DNA of 64,000 bases from Martinezella rhizogenes (GCA_013322215.1 JAAMEZ010000033.1:162763-226762), one strand, 5' to 3'; shown: positions 19,272-28,058, counted from the stretch's first letter. A program made the numbers and translations. The notes: a model not told the origin generated them from the sequence alone.

Positions 19272-19421
19272 ATGATGAGCGACAAGAAGCAGCAGAAACT
19301 GGACGAGAAAGAGCACAAGGAACAGGACGATTATCTGGAAGAAGCGCTGGAAGAGACGTTTCCGGCAAGCGATCCGATATCGCCCGGCCATGTTTCGAAG
19401 AAGCCTGAAGACAAGAAATAG
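19272..19421 (+). CDS. small charged protein with FPASDP motif
   Basis: A 49-residue highly charged protein: a Lys/Glu/Gln/Asp-rich helix (DKKQQKLDEKEHKEQDDYLE) followed by EALEETFPASDPISPGH. The ETFPASDP motif recurs in many small proteobacterial proteins of unknown role, which is the main reason to call it. Either ATG 19272 or 19275 can be the start; an AGGGAG site lies at 19261-19266. It ends about 50 bases before the tRNA-His gene, which is on the other strand. Confidence 0.65.
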   Translation: MMSDKKQQKLDEKEHKEQDDYLEEALEETFPASDPISPGHVSKKPEDKK

Positions 19422-19473
19422 GCGCGCGAGGCCAAAGGCGTCGGCATCTTCTACGAACGGATCGGGGAGAAAA

Positions 19474-19550
19474 TGGTACGGTTGGGGGGTCTCGAACCTC
19501 CGACCTCAGGTGCCACAAACCTGCGCTCTAACCAACTGAGCTACAACCGC
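19474..19550 (-). tRNA. tRNA-His (anticodon GTG), CCA encoded
   Basis: A 77-base cloverleaf on the minus strand: acceptor GCGGTTG with CAACCGT, D-arm GCTCAGTTGGTTAGAGC, anticodon loop TTGTGGC with GTG, T-arm GGAGGTTCGAGACCCCC and encoded CCA. Position 73 is A, the 1-72 pair is G-U, and the base before position 1 is T. It therefore lacks the G-1:C73 of most bacterial tRNA-His, as is known for alphaproteobacteria. Its promoter must lie within 19551-19620. Confidence 0.96.
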
Positions 19551-19587
19551 ACATGCTCGCGTCGCCGCGAACGGGGGTGACATACGA

Positions 19588-19611
19588 GGACTTTGAAATT
19601 ATTTCAAGTCC
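19588..19611. promoter_or_regulatory. inverted repeat upstream of tRNA-His
   Basis: GGACT-T-TGAAAT (19588-19599) pairs with ATTTCA-AGTCC (19601-19611) apart from one bulged T. It is about 40 bases upstream of the mature tRNA. On the minus strand CTTGAA (19609-19604) could be a -35 with a -10 17 bases on, so this may be the tRNA promoter. The rest of 19551-19755 shows nothing beyond the phasin terminator. Confidence 0.35.
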
Positions 19612-19687
19612 TATCTCCCTGCAATATAAAAAAGCTTTGCAGATATCCAACGATGATGTGCGACCGGGTCCGCTCGTGCCGCAAATG

Positions 19688-19724
19688 AAAAGTCCCGCCC
19701 CAGGCTTTCACCTGGGAACGGGAC
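19688..19724 (-). terminator. intrinsic terminator of the phasin gene
   Basis: Stem GTCCCG (19692-19697) with CGGGAC (19719-19724), then a small internal loop, then CCCAGG (19699-19704) with CCTGGG (19711-19716) and a six-base loop. On the minus strand TTTT follows at 19691-19688. It begins 32 bases past the phasin stop. Confidence 0.85.
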
Positions 19725-19755
19725 ATTCGTGCCTTGGGAGACTTATTCGAAGTAA

Positions 19756-20202
19756 TTAGGCCTTGAAGGAGGACATTGCCTTTTCAGCGGCGTCCTTGGC
19801 GGGCTTTGCCAGCTTTTCGGCAACCTTCTTGGTGGTGTCCTGAATGGACTTGGCCTGCTCGACGGTGACTTCGGCCTGCTTGCGGATGAAAGCGGTCTGA
19901 AGTTCGAAGAGTTCTGCAACGGACTTGACGCGAAGCAGGGCTTCCATGTGAGCCAGCGAGCTCTCGGCATTGGTGCGCAGAACGTCGATGGCCTTGAGGC
20001 CGATTTCTACGGAACCAGCCTGTGCGGTCTGCACGGTTGCTTCAACCGTCTTGCCGGCTTCTTCAGTGGCGGCCTTCAGCTTTGCGAAGGCTTCCTTGGA
20101 CTGGGCAGCGCCCTTTTCAGCGAAGTCGCGGAAGGATTCGGAGAACTTGGACGGATCGAATGCAGCCGTTGAAAAAACGTCGTCTTTCTTTACAGTAGCC
20201 AT
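19756..20202 (-). CDS. phasin (PHB granule-associated protein)
   Basis: A 148-residue helical protein with the phasin pattern: DPSKFSESFRDFAEKGAAQS (about 16-35), a long amphipathic region, ALLRVKSVAELFELQTAFIRKQAE (about 87-110), and a Lys/Ala-rich C terminus (EKLAKPAKDAAEKAMSSFKA). Phasins coat polyhydroxybutyrate granules. ATG 20202 has TAGGAG 8 bases upstream; longer in-frame starts run into the promoter. Divergent from the cbrA-type kinase gene. A TGC-rich promoter region (20260-20308) suggests control by the PHB-sensing repressor PhaR/AniA, not seen here. The pair phasin/cbrA is also adjacent in Sinorhizobium meliloti, from memory. Confidence 0.9.
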   Translation of the reverse strand: MATVKKDDVFSTAAFDPSKFSESFRDFAEKGAAQSKEAFAKLKAATEEAGKTVEATVQTAQAGSVEIGLKAIDVLRTNAESSLAHMEALLRVKSVAELFELQTAFIRKQAEVTVEQAKSIQDTTKKVAEKLAKPAKDAAEKAMSSFKA

Positions 20203-20259
20203 GATTACGCTCCTAAAAGGGCCCTCCCTGAGGCGCCCATCGTGAACCTGTGTGAGGGG

Positions 20260-20308
20260 TATATAATATAAAGATTTGTGCAGTGCAACATATTTTTGCA
20301 TCGCACAA
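20260..20308 (-). promoter_or_regulatory. phasin promoter with TGC-rich candidate PhaR operator
   Basis: On the minus strand TTGCAC (20288-20283) and TATATA (20265-20260) are separated by exactly 17 bases, a near-ideal promoter. It is overlapped by TTGTGCAGTGCAACA (20276-20290) and followed by TTGCATCGCACAA (20296-20308), so TTGTGC and GCACAA form inverted ends. PhaR-type repressors bind TGC-rich sites at phasin promoters; the assignment is an inference. Confidence 0.5.
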
Positions 20309-20370
20309 CGCGTTAACCTTTCCGGCCGAAAAATGGACCCTTCGCTGGACCGAAAAGCAGGGCGCCGTTA

Positions 20371-20385
20371 TTAATAAACCGTTAA
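20371..20385. promoter_or_regulatory. perfect TTAA-N7-TTAA CtrA-type site upstream of cbrA
   Basis: TTAATAAACCGTTAA fits the full CtrA consensus (two TTAA half-sites, 7-base spacer) and lies 40 bases before the cbrA start, within the 222-base divergent region shared with the phasin gene. Operator function is inferred. Confidence 0.55.
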
Positions 20386-20424
20386 ATCACGAGAGGCGAT
20401 CACGCCCGCAAAACAGGTTGGAAA

Positions 20425-23400
20425 ATGCCCGCAATTCAATATCCGTTCATTGACATTGCCGTGCATCCGCGCGTTCGGGAGCGTTTCGCGCGCGGTGAAG
20501 CCATGGTCATGTTCTCGACCGGCATGGATCGCGTGCTCTGGGCCAATGGCGCAGGCGCCAACCTCTTCGGCTATGACGTCATTTACGATTTCGTCGAACA
20601 GGGACCGAAGCCCGGCGACGTCTCGTTCCGCCAGATCGATGCAACGGCGCGGGGTCTCGGCACGGTCGGTGACCAGCGCACCTTCCTGATCCGCATGGCC
20701 TCGGGCTTCCAGCGGGCTGTTGTCAATGCGGCCGTCGAACTCATTCGCATCCAGGCCGGCGAAGAGGCAGTCTTGTTTTCCTCTCCGGTCTCTTCGAAGC
20801 CACTCGCATCAGCCGAATGCGCCAAGCGCATGATTGACGGGTTCGACGATCCCGATACCCACATTGCCGTCATCGGTCGCGACGGCGAAATCGTTACCGC
20901 CTCTCCCGGCTTCAGGACGCTCGGCGTGACGTCGCAGACCGCACGGATGCTGACGACCATGGCCGGTGCACAGCCTGACCGGCTGATCAAACGGCCGATC
21001 TCGACCGGACATGGTTATCTGCCAGCCGCCATCGGCAAGCTCTCCGAAATTCCGGCCCTGCATTTGCTCTTCGTCGTCGAAACGGCAGTTGGCCATCTCG
21101 ACCCGACGGCAAGCCTTGCCGAGGCGGTTCGCCCTGTCACAGCCGTGGAGCCGCAGGCGGAAGAAGCCCGCAAAGAACTCGAAGCAGCGGCAGCGGACGA
21201 GGAGCCGAAAGCCGTTCCAACCGCGCCCTTCGGCGATGTCATCGATGCGGTAGCCGGTATTGAAGAGCTGGACGAGACGCCGGAATATCAGGCGGATGAG
21301 CAGGAAGAGGTAGCCCCGCTCGCCGGAAACTCAAACCAAGCCGCAACAGAAGCGGTTGATGTGGATGGTGTGCCCGAGGCAATTGCCGAGACTGTGGCTC
21401 ACACCAGCGCGCATCAGCCGGATGCTGTAACGGACAGCGAAGACAACACCGCCGTAGAAATGACGGGGGCAGAGCCGCCTTCGCCGGAAAGCCACGCCGA
21501 TATTGAAAACACCCCTGCGGAAGGTTTCAACTTCAAACGCAACGGGCGCGCCACCCGCTTCGTCTGGAAGATCGATGCGGCCGGCCATTTCAGCGAGGTT
21601 TCCCGCGAATTTGCCGAGGCCGTAGGACCGCATGCCGCCCAGATTGCGGGTATTGCCTTTGCGGATGTCGCCCGCCGTTACAGTCTCGATCCGGATGGCA
21701 AGATTGCCGAATTGCTGGCGCGACGCGACACGTGGTCCGGCCGCACGATCTATTGGCCGGTGGAAGGCACGAGCCTGACCGTGCCGGTCGATCTTGCCGC
21801 ATTGCCGACCTACACGCGCAGCCGCGAATTCGATGGCTTCCGGGGCTTCGGCGTCGTTCGCCTGGCGGATGCCATCGAAGATCCGATGAAGCGCGGCATG
21901 GCGCTCGGCACACAGGCGGCCGACGATACCGCAACCGTTGCCGAACCAGCCCCGGAAGTGAAGGCGACATCGAACGAGCAGCCAGCTCCCCAAGCAGAAT
22001 CTCCGCCGGCGACGGAAGAGGAAGAGATTGAAAGCCCCGCCCAGGACAGCGCAGAAACTGCCCCGGTCTCGCATTACGAACCGCCGGCGCTGCGGATTTC
22101 CGAAACGCCGAACCGTCGCGAGTCGGACAAGGTCGTTCGCCTGCACGAGCGCCGGACCTTGACCCAGACTGCCCTTTCGCTGAGCGAACAGGCCGCCTTC
22201 CGCGAGATCGCCCGCCAGCTCGAACCCTTCGGCAAGCGCACGGAACCGCCGGCGGAGCAGCCTCACGACGGGCAGCATGAGGAAGGCGCCGATACCCCTC
22301 CGCAACCGAATGCGGCCGACGAAATCCTCTCCGAAGCGCCCGAAACCGCGGACGGACACGACCACCCCGATAACCAGCTACCGGCAGCAACAATTACCGA
22401 AGAGAACGTAGCCACGCCCGCCGTGAAGTTCGTCGAGACCAAGGATGATAACGGCCCCAAAAGGGACGACGAGACTGTTGCCGAAGCTCCGCCGGCATCG
22501 GCCGAGCCGGAAGAGGATTTCGACCCTCTCGATGTTCTGAGCAACGCCATTCCACCACGCGTGAAGATGCGCATGGGCCTGTCGTCCGACATCGTCGATC
22601 AGCTGCCGCTCGCGATCCTCGTCCACGCCGGCGATCGCCTGATCCACGGCAATCCGGAATTCCTGCGGCTCACCGGCTATGAGAGCCTCGACGAGCTCGA
22701 ACAGATCGGCGGCTTGGATGCGCTGTTGCAGCGCAACGATCTCGAAGGCAAGACCGAGCAGCCCGGCACGATGATGGTCGTACGCGCCGACGATGCGCTG
22801 GTGCCGGTGACGGCCCGCCTGCAGTCGATCCGCTGGGAAGACGACGGTACGGCCTTGATGCTGGCGCTGATGCCGGTGGAAAGAAGCGAGCAGCCGGCAC
22901 CGCCGCCGCAGCCGATCCCAGAAGAAGCGCGCCCCGAGCGCATCCTCGAAAAGGTCGCGAAGCTGCAGGTCGAAATCGAAGAGCTGCGCTCGACGTTGGA
23001 AACGGCGACCGACGGCGTGATCATCATCGGTCAGGACGGCGAGATCCGCTCGATGAACCGTTCGGCAAGCGCCCTCTTCAATTATGACGATCAGGAAACG
23101 CGCGGCAAACCCTTCGTCATGCTGTTTGCCCATGAAAGCCAGAAGGCGGTGCTCGATTATCTCGGCGGCCTTTCGGGCCATGGCGTCGCCAGCGTGCTCA
23201 ACGACGGCCGCGAAGTGATCGGCCGCGAGGCATCCGGCGGTTTCGTGCCGCTGTTCATGACCATGGGCCGGCTGAATTCCTCGAACGGTTATTGCGCCGT
23301 CATCCGCGACATCACGCAATGGAAGCGCACGGAAGAGGAGCTGCGCAACGCCAAGCGCGCCGCCGAAACCGCCAATGCCCACAAGACGGACTTCCTGGCT

Positions 23401-24081
23401 CGCGTCAGCCATGAAATCCGCACGCCGCTCAACGCCATCATCGGCTTTTCCGATATGATGGCCGGCGAGCGCTTCGGGCCGATCGGCCATTCCCGCTACG
23501 TCGAATATGCGACCGATATCGGCCGCTCCGGCCGGCATGTGCTCGACATCGTCAACGATCTCCTCGACATCTCGAAGATCGAAGCCGGCGAGATGGATCT
23601 GGATTTCGCCTCCGTCGGCCTCAACGAAGCGATCACCGAAGCCGTGTCGCTGGTGCAGCCGCAGGCCAACAGCCAGCGCGTCATCATCCGCACGGCACTG
23701 TCGCAAGCCGTACCGAATGTCGTCGCCGACCTGCGCTCGATCAAGCAGATCGCGCTGAACATCCTCTCCAACGCCATCCGCTTCACCCCGTCGGGCGGCC
23801 AGATCGTCGTATCGACGGCCTATGAGGGTAATGGCAGCGTCGTGATGCGCATCCGGGATACCGGCGTCGGCATGACGCGCTCGGAGCTGGAACAGGCGAT
23901 GAAACCTTTCCGGCAGGTCTCCACCAATTCCCGCAAGCGTGGTGACGGCACGGGCCTCGGCCTGCCGCTGACCAAGGCGATGGTCGATGCCAACAGGGCG
24001 ACCTTCTCGATCAACTCGGCCCCGAACGAGGGCACGCTGGTCGAGATCACCTTTCCGTCTCAGAGGGTGCTGGCGAACTGA
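20425..24081 (+). CDS. cbrA: multi-PAS sensor histidine kinase, CbrA-type
   Basis: A 1218-residue cytoplasmic-looking hybrid-free histidine kinase with no obvious membrane helix. It has an N-terminal PAS-like region (about 1-225), an acidic linker, a second PAS-like domain (about 370-490), a long Glu/Pro/Ala-rich linker (about 495-715), and PAS domains at about 720-830 and 855-965. The HisKA domain holds the phospho-acceptor His996 (RVSHEIRTPLNAIIGF), and the HATPase domain shows NILSNAIRF, DTGVGM and GDGTGLGLPLTKAM. The SKIEAGEMDLDF stretch is typical of the PleC/DivJ/PdhS group acting on DivK. Its place beside a phasin gene matches S. meliloti cbrA, which controls the DivK-CtrA cell cycle and envelope. 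The symbol rests on class and synteny. Confidence 0.8.
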   Translation: MPAIQYPFIDIAVHPRVRERFARGEAMVMFSTGMDRVLWANGAGANLFGYDVIYDFVEQGPKPGDVSFRQIDATARGLGTVGDQRTFLIRMASGFQRAVVNAAVELIRIQAGEEAVLFSSPVSSKPLASAECAKRMIDGFDDPDTHIAVIGRDGEIVTASPGFRTLGVTSQTARMLTTMAGAQPDRLIKRPISTGHGYLPAAIGKLSEIPALHLLFVVETAVGHLDPTASLAEAVRPVTAVEPQAEEARKELEAAAADEEPKAVPTAPFGDVIDAVAGIEELDETPEYQADEQEEVAPLAGNSNQAATEAVDVDGVPEAIAETVAHTSAHQPDAVTDSEDNTAVEMTGAEPPSPESHADIENTPAEGFNFKRNGRATRFVWKIDAAGHFSEVSREFAEAVGPHAAQIAGIAFADVARRYSLDPDGKIAELLARRDTWSGRTIYWPVEGTSLTVPVDLAALPTYTRSREFDGFRGFGVVRLADAIEDPMKRGMALGTQAADDTATVAEPAPEVKATSNEQPAPQAESPPATEEEEIESPAQDSAETAPVSHYEPPALRISETPNRRESDKVVRLHERRTLTQTALSLSEQAAFREIARQLEPFGKRTEPPAEQPHDGQHEEGADTPPQPNAADEILSEAPETADGHDHPDNQLPAATITEENVATPAVKFVETKDDNGPKRDDETVAEAPPASAEPEEDFDPLDVLSNAIPPRVKMRMGLSSDIVDQLPLAILVHAGDRLIHGNPEFLRLTGYESLDELEQIGGLDALLQRNDLEGKTEQPGTMMVVRADDALVPVTARLQSIRWEDDGTALMLALMPVERSEQPAPPPQPIPEEARPERILEKVAKLQVEIEELRSTLETATDGVIIIGQDGEIRSMNRSASALFNYDDQETRGKPFVMLFAHESQKAVLDYLGGLSGHGVASVLNDGREVIGREASGGFVPLFMTMGRLNSSNGYCAVIRDITQWKRTEEELRNAKRAAETANAHKTDFLARVSHEIRTPLNAIIGFSDMMAGERFGPIGHSRYVEYATDIGRSGRHVLDIVNDLLDISKIEAGEMDLDFASVGLNEAITEAVSLVQPQANSQRVIIRTALSQAVPNVVADLRSIKQIALNILSNAIRFTPSGGQIVVSTAYEGNGSVVMRIRDTGVGMTRSELEQAMKPFRQVSTNSRKRGDGTGLGLPLTKAMVDANRATFSINSAPNEGTLVEITFPSQRVLAN

Positions 24082-24099
24082 GAGAAGCCCGGTTCGCCG

Positions 24100-24498
24100 T
24101 CAAAACCAGAGATCGCGCGCACATCGCCCGTCGGAAGGCAGATCTTCGAATGTGTCCAGGCCATCGAAATGATCGATCGGCAGGTCGGCGACGAGATCCG
24201 GCGGCGCCAGCCGCAGGTTGACGGCCATGCGCCGGCGGCCATCTTTCTGGAGCCGCAGGCCACGCCAGCTCAAGACGTTGGCGCAGGATGGGCAAAACAA
24301 TATTTCGAGGGAGGGCTGCTTTTCCGCGCGGGCATAGGAGGCCGTCGCTCCGGTCACGGAAATCCGCTCCCCTTCATAATCATAGGCCCACAGCGCACCA
24401 TAGCGCCGGCAGAGGGTGCAATTGCAGGCCGTAATCGAGCCCGGATCGCCTTCGAGCGTCCAGCCTGATTTACCGCAGTGACATGAACCGATCAGCAT
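24100..24498 (-). CDS. GFA/CENP-V family zinc protein
   Basis: A 132-residue protein with the zinc-ligand cysteines of the glutathione-dependent formaldehyde-activating (GFA) family: CHCGKSGW (7-14), CNCTLCRRYG (about 25-34) and CPSCANVLSWRG (about 69-80). These proteins are mostly uncharacterised; few act in formaldehyde-glutathione chemistry, so a substrate should not be assigned. It converges on cbrA, leaving 18 bases, and stands alone; the 167 bases upstream to the LysR stop show no gene. Confidence 0.85.
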   Translation of the reverse strand: MLIGSCHCGKSGWTLEGDPGSITACNCTLCRRYGALWAYDYEGERISVTGATASYARAEKQPSLEILFCPSCANVLSWRGLRLQKDGRRRMAVNLRLAPPDLVADLPIDHFDGLDTFEDLPSDGRCARDLWF

Positions 24499-24665
24499 AG
24501 GTAAGCCGCTCCATCCCGCAATCTGGTCGCAGACGATATTCTGCCTCAGTCGCGCAAGGCCTGCAAACCTCCGCAGCGGCTTTCGCTACCGAACAGCAGT
24601 GGGCATTCGAAGGATGCCGCCTGGATGGAGGCTTCGATTGTCCGATCGACAATGGCCTCGCCGGC

Positions 24666-25556
24666 TCAACTCGCCAGAGCCAGGCCTCCGTAACGGCTGA
24701 TTTCGCTTTCGATCTCGGCCACAAGCGTATCGAGCGCGGGATTTCTCACCTTGCGGCCGCGGCGCACCACATAGGCCAAGGCAGGCGGCGCCGGCAGGCC
24801 CTGGGTGAGAATTTCCATATCAGGCTGCAGATGGCGACCATTCAGAAGCGCCACGCCGAGGCCCGAGGTCACGGCCGCGATGATCCCTGCCGCGCTCGCA
24901 CATTCGAAGACGGTTTCCAGAACCACACCACCATCCTGCCCGATATCAAGCGCCCACCGACGATAGAAGCATTCATCGTCGAAAGAGAGGAAGGGGACCG
25001 GGCCGCTAGATGATAGAGACAGATCCGGATGCTTGACCCAATGCAGCTGCTCGCGAAAGAGAACGACATCGGTCGGGCGGACCTCATGAGCGAAAACCTG
25101 GATAATGGCGGCGTCGAGCTCCCCTCGCTCCAGCATTCCCCGAAGGATCAGGCTCATGCGGACCTTGGTGCGCACGGAGACATTCGGGTGCAGGCGGCGA
25201 AAACGCCCCAGGATACGCGCAAGGTCGGTGCAGGTCGTATCCTCGGTGAGGCCGAGGGCGACGCGGCCGGCGAGCGATGTCTTCGAGAGGCTCAGCAGGG
25301 CCTCGTCATGCAGACCGAGAATGCGCCCGGCATAATCGAGCAGATCCTCGCCGGCTGCCGTGAACATCGATGCTCCAGGCTTGCGGCTCAAGAGATCGCA
25401 ATCGAGGCTCGTCTCGAGCCGCTTGATCTTGTGGCTGACGGCGGATTGCGACAGGCCCAGGGCTTCCGCCGCGCGGGTGATGCCGCCGTGATGGCGGATC
25501 GCCCACAGCGCGCGCAGGGCATCGATTTCCAAACGTCGGCTTGTCAATTCGGTCAT
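24666..25556 (-). CDS. LysR-family regulator divergent from an EamA transporter gene
   Basis: A 296-residue LysR protein. The HTH is at about 10-65 (EIDALRALWAIRHHGGITRA, then LGLSQSAVSHKIKRLETSL), followed by a standard effector-binding domain (GRVALGLTEDTTCTDLARIL from about 98). It diverges from an EamA-type exporter gene across 175 bases, the classic arrangement of a LysR protein with the transporter it controls. The effector is unknown. Confidence 0.87.
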   Translation of the reverse strand: MTELTSRRLEIDALRALWAIRHHGGITRAAEALGLSQSAVSHKIKRLETSLDCDLLSRKPGASMFTAAGEDLLDYAGRILGLHDEALLSLSKTSLAGRVALGLTEDTTCTDLARILGRFRRLHPNVSVRTKVRMSLILRGMLERGELDAAIIQVFAHEVRPTDVVLFREQLHWVKHPDLSLSSSGPVPFLSFDDECFYRRWALDIGQDGGVVLETVFECASAAGIIAAVTSGLGVALLNGRHLQPDMEILTQGLPAPPALAYVVRRGRKVRNPALDTLVAEIESEISRYGGLALAS

Positions 25557-25731
25557 GGCAGACTCGGCTTAAGTCACGGTCGTGCGGAGAGAATGCATAT
25601 TCTAGCCGCGTTAGGCAAACATTCATGAGTCTTTAGACTGAAATGTCATGCCGTGATCGATATTTGTCATGTGTCATCAGGCCGGCACTCGCCTATGGCT
25701 CAGCTGAGACGGACATTCGATCGAGAACCCG

Positions 25732-26628
25732 ATGACAGACCACAGCCTATCGCAGCCCGCGCCAAAAGAACGCCGTTTCCTCTGGCCCTTGATGGCGGCT
25801 CTCCTGATCGTCAGCTGGAGTTCCGGCTTCATCGGCATTCGTTATGCCAGCCAGGAGGCCAGTGTCATGCTGGTCCTGTTCTGGCGCACACTTCTATCCG
25901 GTTTGATCCTGCTGCCTTTCGCGCTTTCGATCGGGCCGCGGATGCGGATGCACGCGGTAGGGCAGCAGATGCTGTTCGGCGTAATGTCGGTCTTCCTCTA
26001 TCTCGGTGGCTTTGCGCTGGCGATCGAACAACGCGTGCCGACCGGACTGGTGGCACTGATTTCGGATCTGCTGCCTCTGGCGATCGCGGCTCTGTCGCAA
26101 CCCGTGCTGGGAGAGCGGCTAAGCCGGCGTCAGTGGCTGGGGACGGCGATCGCGGTTACAGGCGTACTGATCGTATCGCTGGACAGCCTCAGCTTCGGCA
26201 TGGCTCCGATCTGGGCCTACGGCGTAACGGTCGGCTCCATGCTCGTCTTTGCTTTCGCCTCTGTCCTGCACAAGCGACAGCGGACCGGGCGTATGCCGGT
26301 TCACCAAAGCTTGTGTATCCACACACTGACGGCTTCGGTGTTGTTCGGCATCTGCGCCAGGATGCAGGGCGATCTTGCCCCGCCGATGACCCTGGGCTTC
26401 GCGGTCGGCATCATATGGCTGGTGCTGATCGCAACCTTTGTCGCCTATTCGGTCTATTATGTCAGCCTGCGTCTTTTCCCGGTGGCACAGGTCAGCGCGG
26501 TCATCTATCTCAGCCCGCCGGTGACCATGCTGTGGGCCTGGGCTCTGTTTTCCGAACCGCTGACAACGGCAATGTTCGCGGTGCTGGCGGTGACGCTGGT
26601 GGGGGTGTGGCTGACGTCTAGCAGATGA
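25732..26628 (+). CDS. EamA/DMT-superfamily transporter
   Basis: A 298-residue membrane protein with ten predicted hydrophobic segments in two EamA repeats. The first opens LLIVSWSSGFIGIRYASQEA (about 23-42) and includes EQRVPTGLVALISDLLPLAI; the second includes YYVSLRLFPVAQVSAVIYLSPP. This family exports metabolites and amino acids. ATG 25732 follows the divergent promoter region shared with a LysR gene. It converges on chrA across 20 bases. Confidence 0.87.
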   Translation: MTDHSLSQPAPKERRFLWPLMAALLIVSWSSGFIGIRYASQEASVMLVLFWRTLLSGLILLPFALSIGPRMRMHAVGQQMLFGVMSVFLYLGGFALAIEQRVPTGLVALISDLLPLAIAALSQPVLGERLSRRQWLGTAIAVTGVLIVSLDSLSFGMAPIWAYGVTVGSMLVFAFASVLHKRQRTGRMPVHQSLCIHTLTASVLFGICARMQGDLAPPMTLGFAVGIIWLVLIATFVAYSVYYVSLRLFPVAQVSAVIYLSPPVTMLWAWALFSEPLTTAMFAVLAVTLVGVWLTSSR

Positions 26629-26648
26629 GGCGGCAAATGCCTCTTCCG

Positions 26649-28052
26649 TCAGGAAACGAAGACTGTCCAGCCAACGCCCAAAGCGGCAGATGCCAATAGG
26701 GTCGAGATCACCGACATTTTCAGGCGAAAGATGGCGATGGCGGCCAACAGGGTCAGGACCAGCGAAGGCAATGAAAGCGAAGTCGGGACGGGGAGGTCCA
26801 TCGTCAAGGAGCCATAGGTGAAGCTTGTGGTCTCGCGGAACAGCACATGGAGCCCGAACCAAATCGCGAGATTGAGGATGACGCCCACCACCGCCGCCGT
26901 TATCGCCGACATGGCTCCGGTCAGAGCAACATTCCCGCGCATCTTCTCGATGAATGGCGCGCCCGCGAAAATCCAAAGGAAGCTCGGCAGGAACGTGACC
27001 CATGTTGTCAGCACGGCAGCGAACGTTGCCGCCGCGAGAGGGCTGAGGCTGCCGGGATTGCGATAGCCCGCCAGGAACCCGACGAACTGCGTTACCATGA
27101 TCAGCGGTCCAGGGGTCGTTTCTGCCATTCCCAGACCGTCCAGCATCTCGCCCGGCCGCAGCCAGCCCAATTGCTGCACGGCCTCCTGCGCGACATATGC
27201 CAGCACCGCATAGGCGCCGCCAAAGGTCACGACTGCCATCTCGCTGAAGAATATGCCGATTTTGGAAAAGACATTGTCGGGGCCGAACGTAATCAGGAGG
27301 GCCGCAACCGGAATGAGCCACGCGGTCGCTAACGCACCCGACGTCTTCAAAGACCAAGCGAGATTTGGTCGAGCGTGCAAAGGGATCTCCTCGCCAAGAA
27401 CGGAGTCCTTGTCTTCCAGAATTGTCCCGGAGCCCGACTTATGGCCGCCGCCGACCTTGCAGGCCGCAATCCCACCGCGAGAAGCAAGATAGCCGATAAG
27501 CCCCGCCCCAACGACGATGAGCGGAAACGGAACATGCAGGAAGAAGATCGCGACGAAAGCAGTGGCGGCCAATGCAACCATAGCCCTGTTCTTGAGGGCT
27601 CGGCTTCCGATGCGGAAGACGGCCTGGATGACGACCGCCAGTACGGCGCATTTGAGCCCGAAGAACATCCCTTCGATAAAGGTCAGGTTCCCGAACAGGA
27701 CATAGATGTAACTGAGCGCGAGGATTGCCAGGAAGCCTGGCAGGACGAACAGAATGCCCGCGATCATGCCGCCCAAGGTCCTGTTCAGCAGCCAGCCGAT
27801 ATAGATCGCAAGCTGATGCGCTTCCGGACCCGGGAGCAACATGCAGTAGTTCAGAGCATGAAGGAACCTGTGTTCCCCCACCCATTTCTTTTCATCGACG
27901 ACGATGCGGTGCATGACGGCGATCTGCCCAGCCGGTCCGCCGAAGCTCAGGGCGGCAACGCGGGTCCAGACCTTGATCGCCTCACGGAGGGGGACGATAT
28001 CCCGATCAGCCGCGCCTGATCGCGCAGCCGCGTTTTTGACGAGGTCGGTCAT
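26649..28052 (-). CDS. chrA: chromate transporter ChrA
   Basis: A 467-residue CHR-family membrane protein of the long, two-domain type. The N half has ALSFGGPAGQIAVMHRIVVD (about 34-53) and LNYCMLLPGPEAHQLAIYIG (about 67-86). The C half repeats the pattern with VVTFGGAYAVLAYVAQEAVQQ and GLGMAETTPGPLIMVTQFVG. The repeated FGG and PGP motifs are the signature of chromate efflux pumps. It starts 6 bases after the chrB stop, so the two are one operon. Efflux of chromate is the family role; actual resistance is inferred. Confidence 0.93.
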   Translation of the reverse strand: MTDLVKNAAARSGAADRDIVPLREAIKVWTRVAALSFGGPAGQIAVMHRIVVDEKKWVGEHRFLHALNYCMLLPGPEAHQLAIYIGWLLNRTLGGMIAGILFVLPGFLAILALSYIYVLFGNLTFIEGMFFGLKCAVLAVVIQAVFRIGSRALKNRAMVALAATAFVAIFFLHVPFPLIVVGAGLIGYLASRGGIAACKVGGGHKSGSGTILEDKDSVLGEEIPLHARPNLAWSLKTSGALATAWLIPVAALLITFGPDNVFSKIGIFFSEMAVVTFGGAYAVLAYVAQEAVQQLGWLRPGEMLDGLGMAETTPGPLIMVTQFVGFLAGYRNPGSLSPLAAATFAAVLTTWVTFLPSFLWIFAGAPFIEKMRGNVALTGAMSAITAAVVGVILNLAIWFGLHVLFRETTSFTYGSLTMDLPVPTSLSLPSLVLTLLAAIAIFRLKMSVISTLLASAALGVGWTVFVS

Positions 28053-28058
28053 GGTCTC

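Noticed and set aside
20276..20308. The phasin promoter TTGTGC motif as a member of the TGTGCAAA array at mmsA
   Set aside because: Only the TGTGC core is shared; the flanks and spacing differ, so a common regulator is not supported.
22378..23706. A 442-codon open frame on the minus strand
   Set aside because: Antisense to the kinase gene cbrA; composition is typical of a shadow frame.
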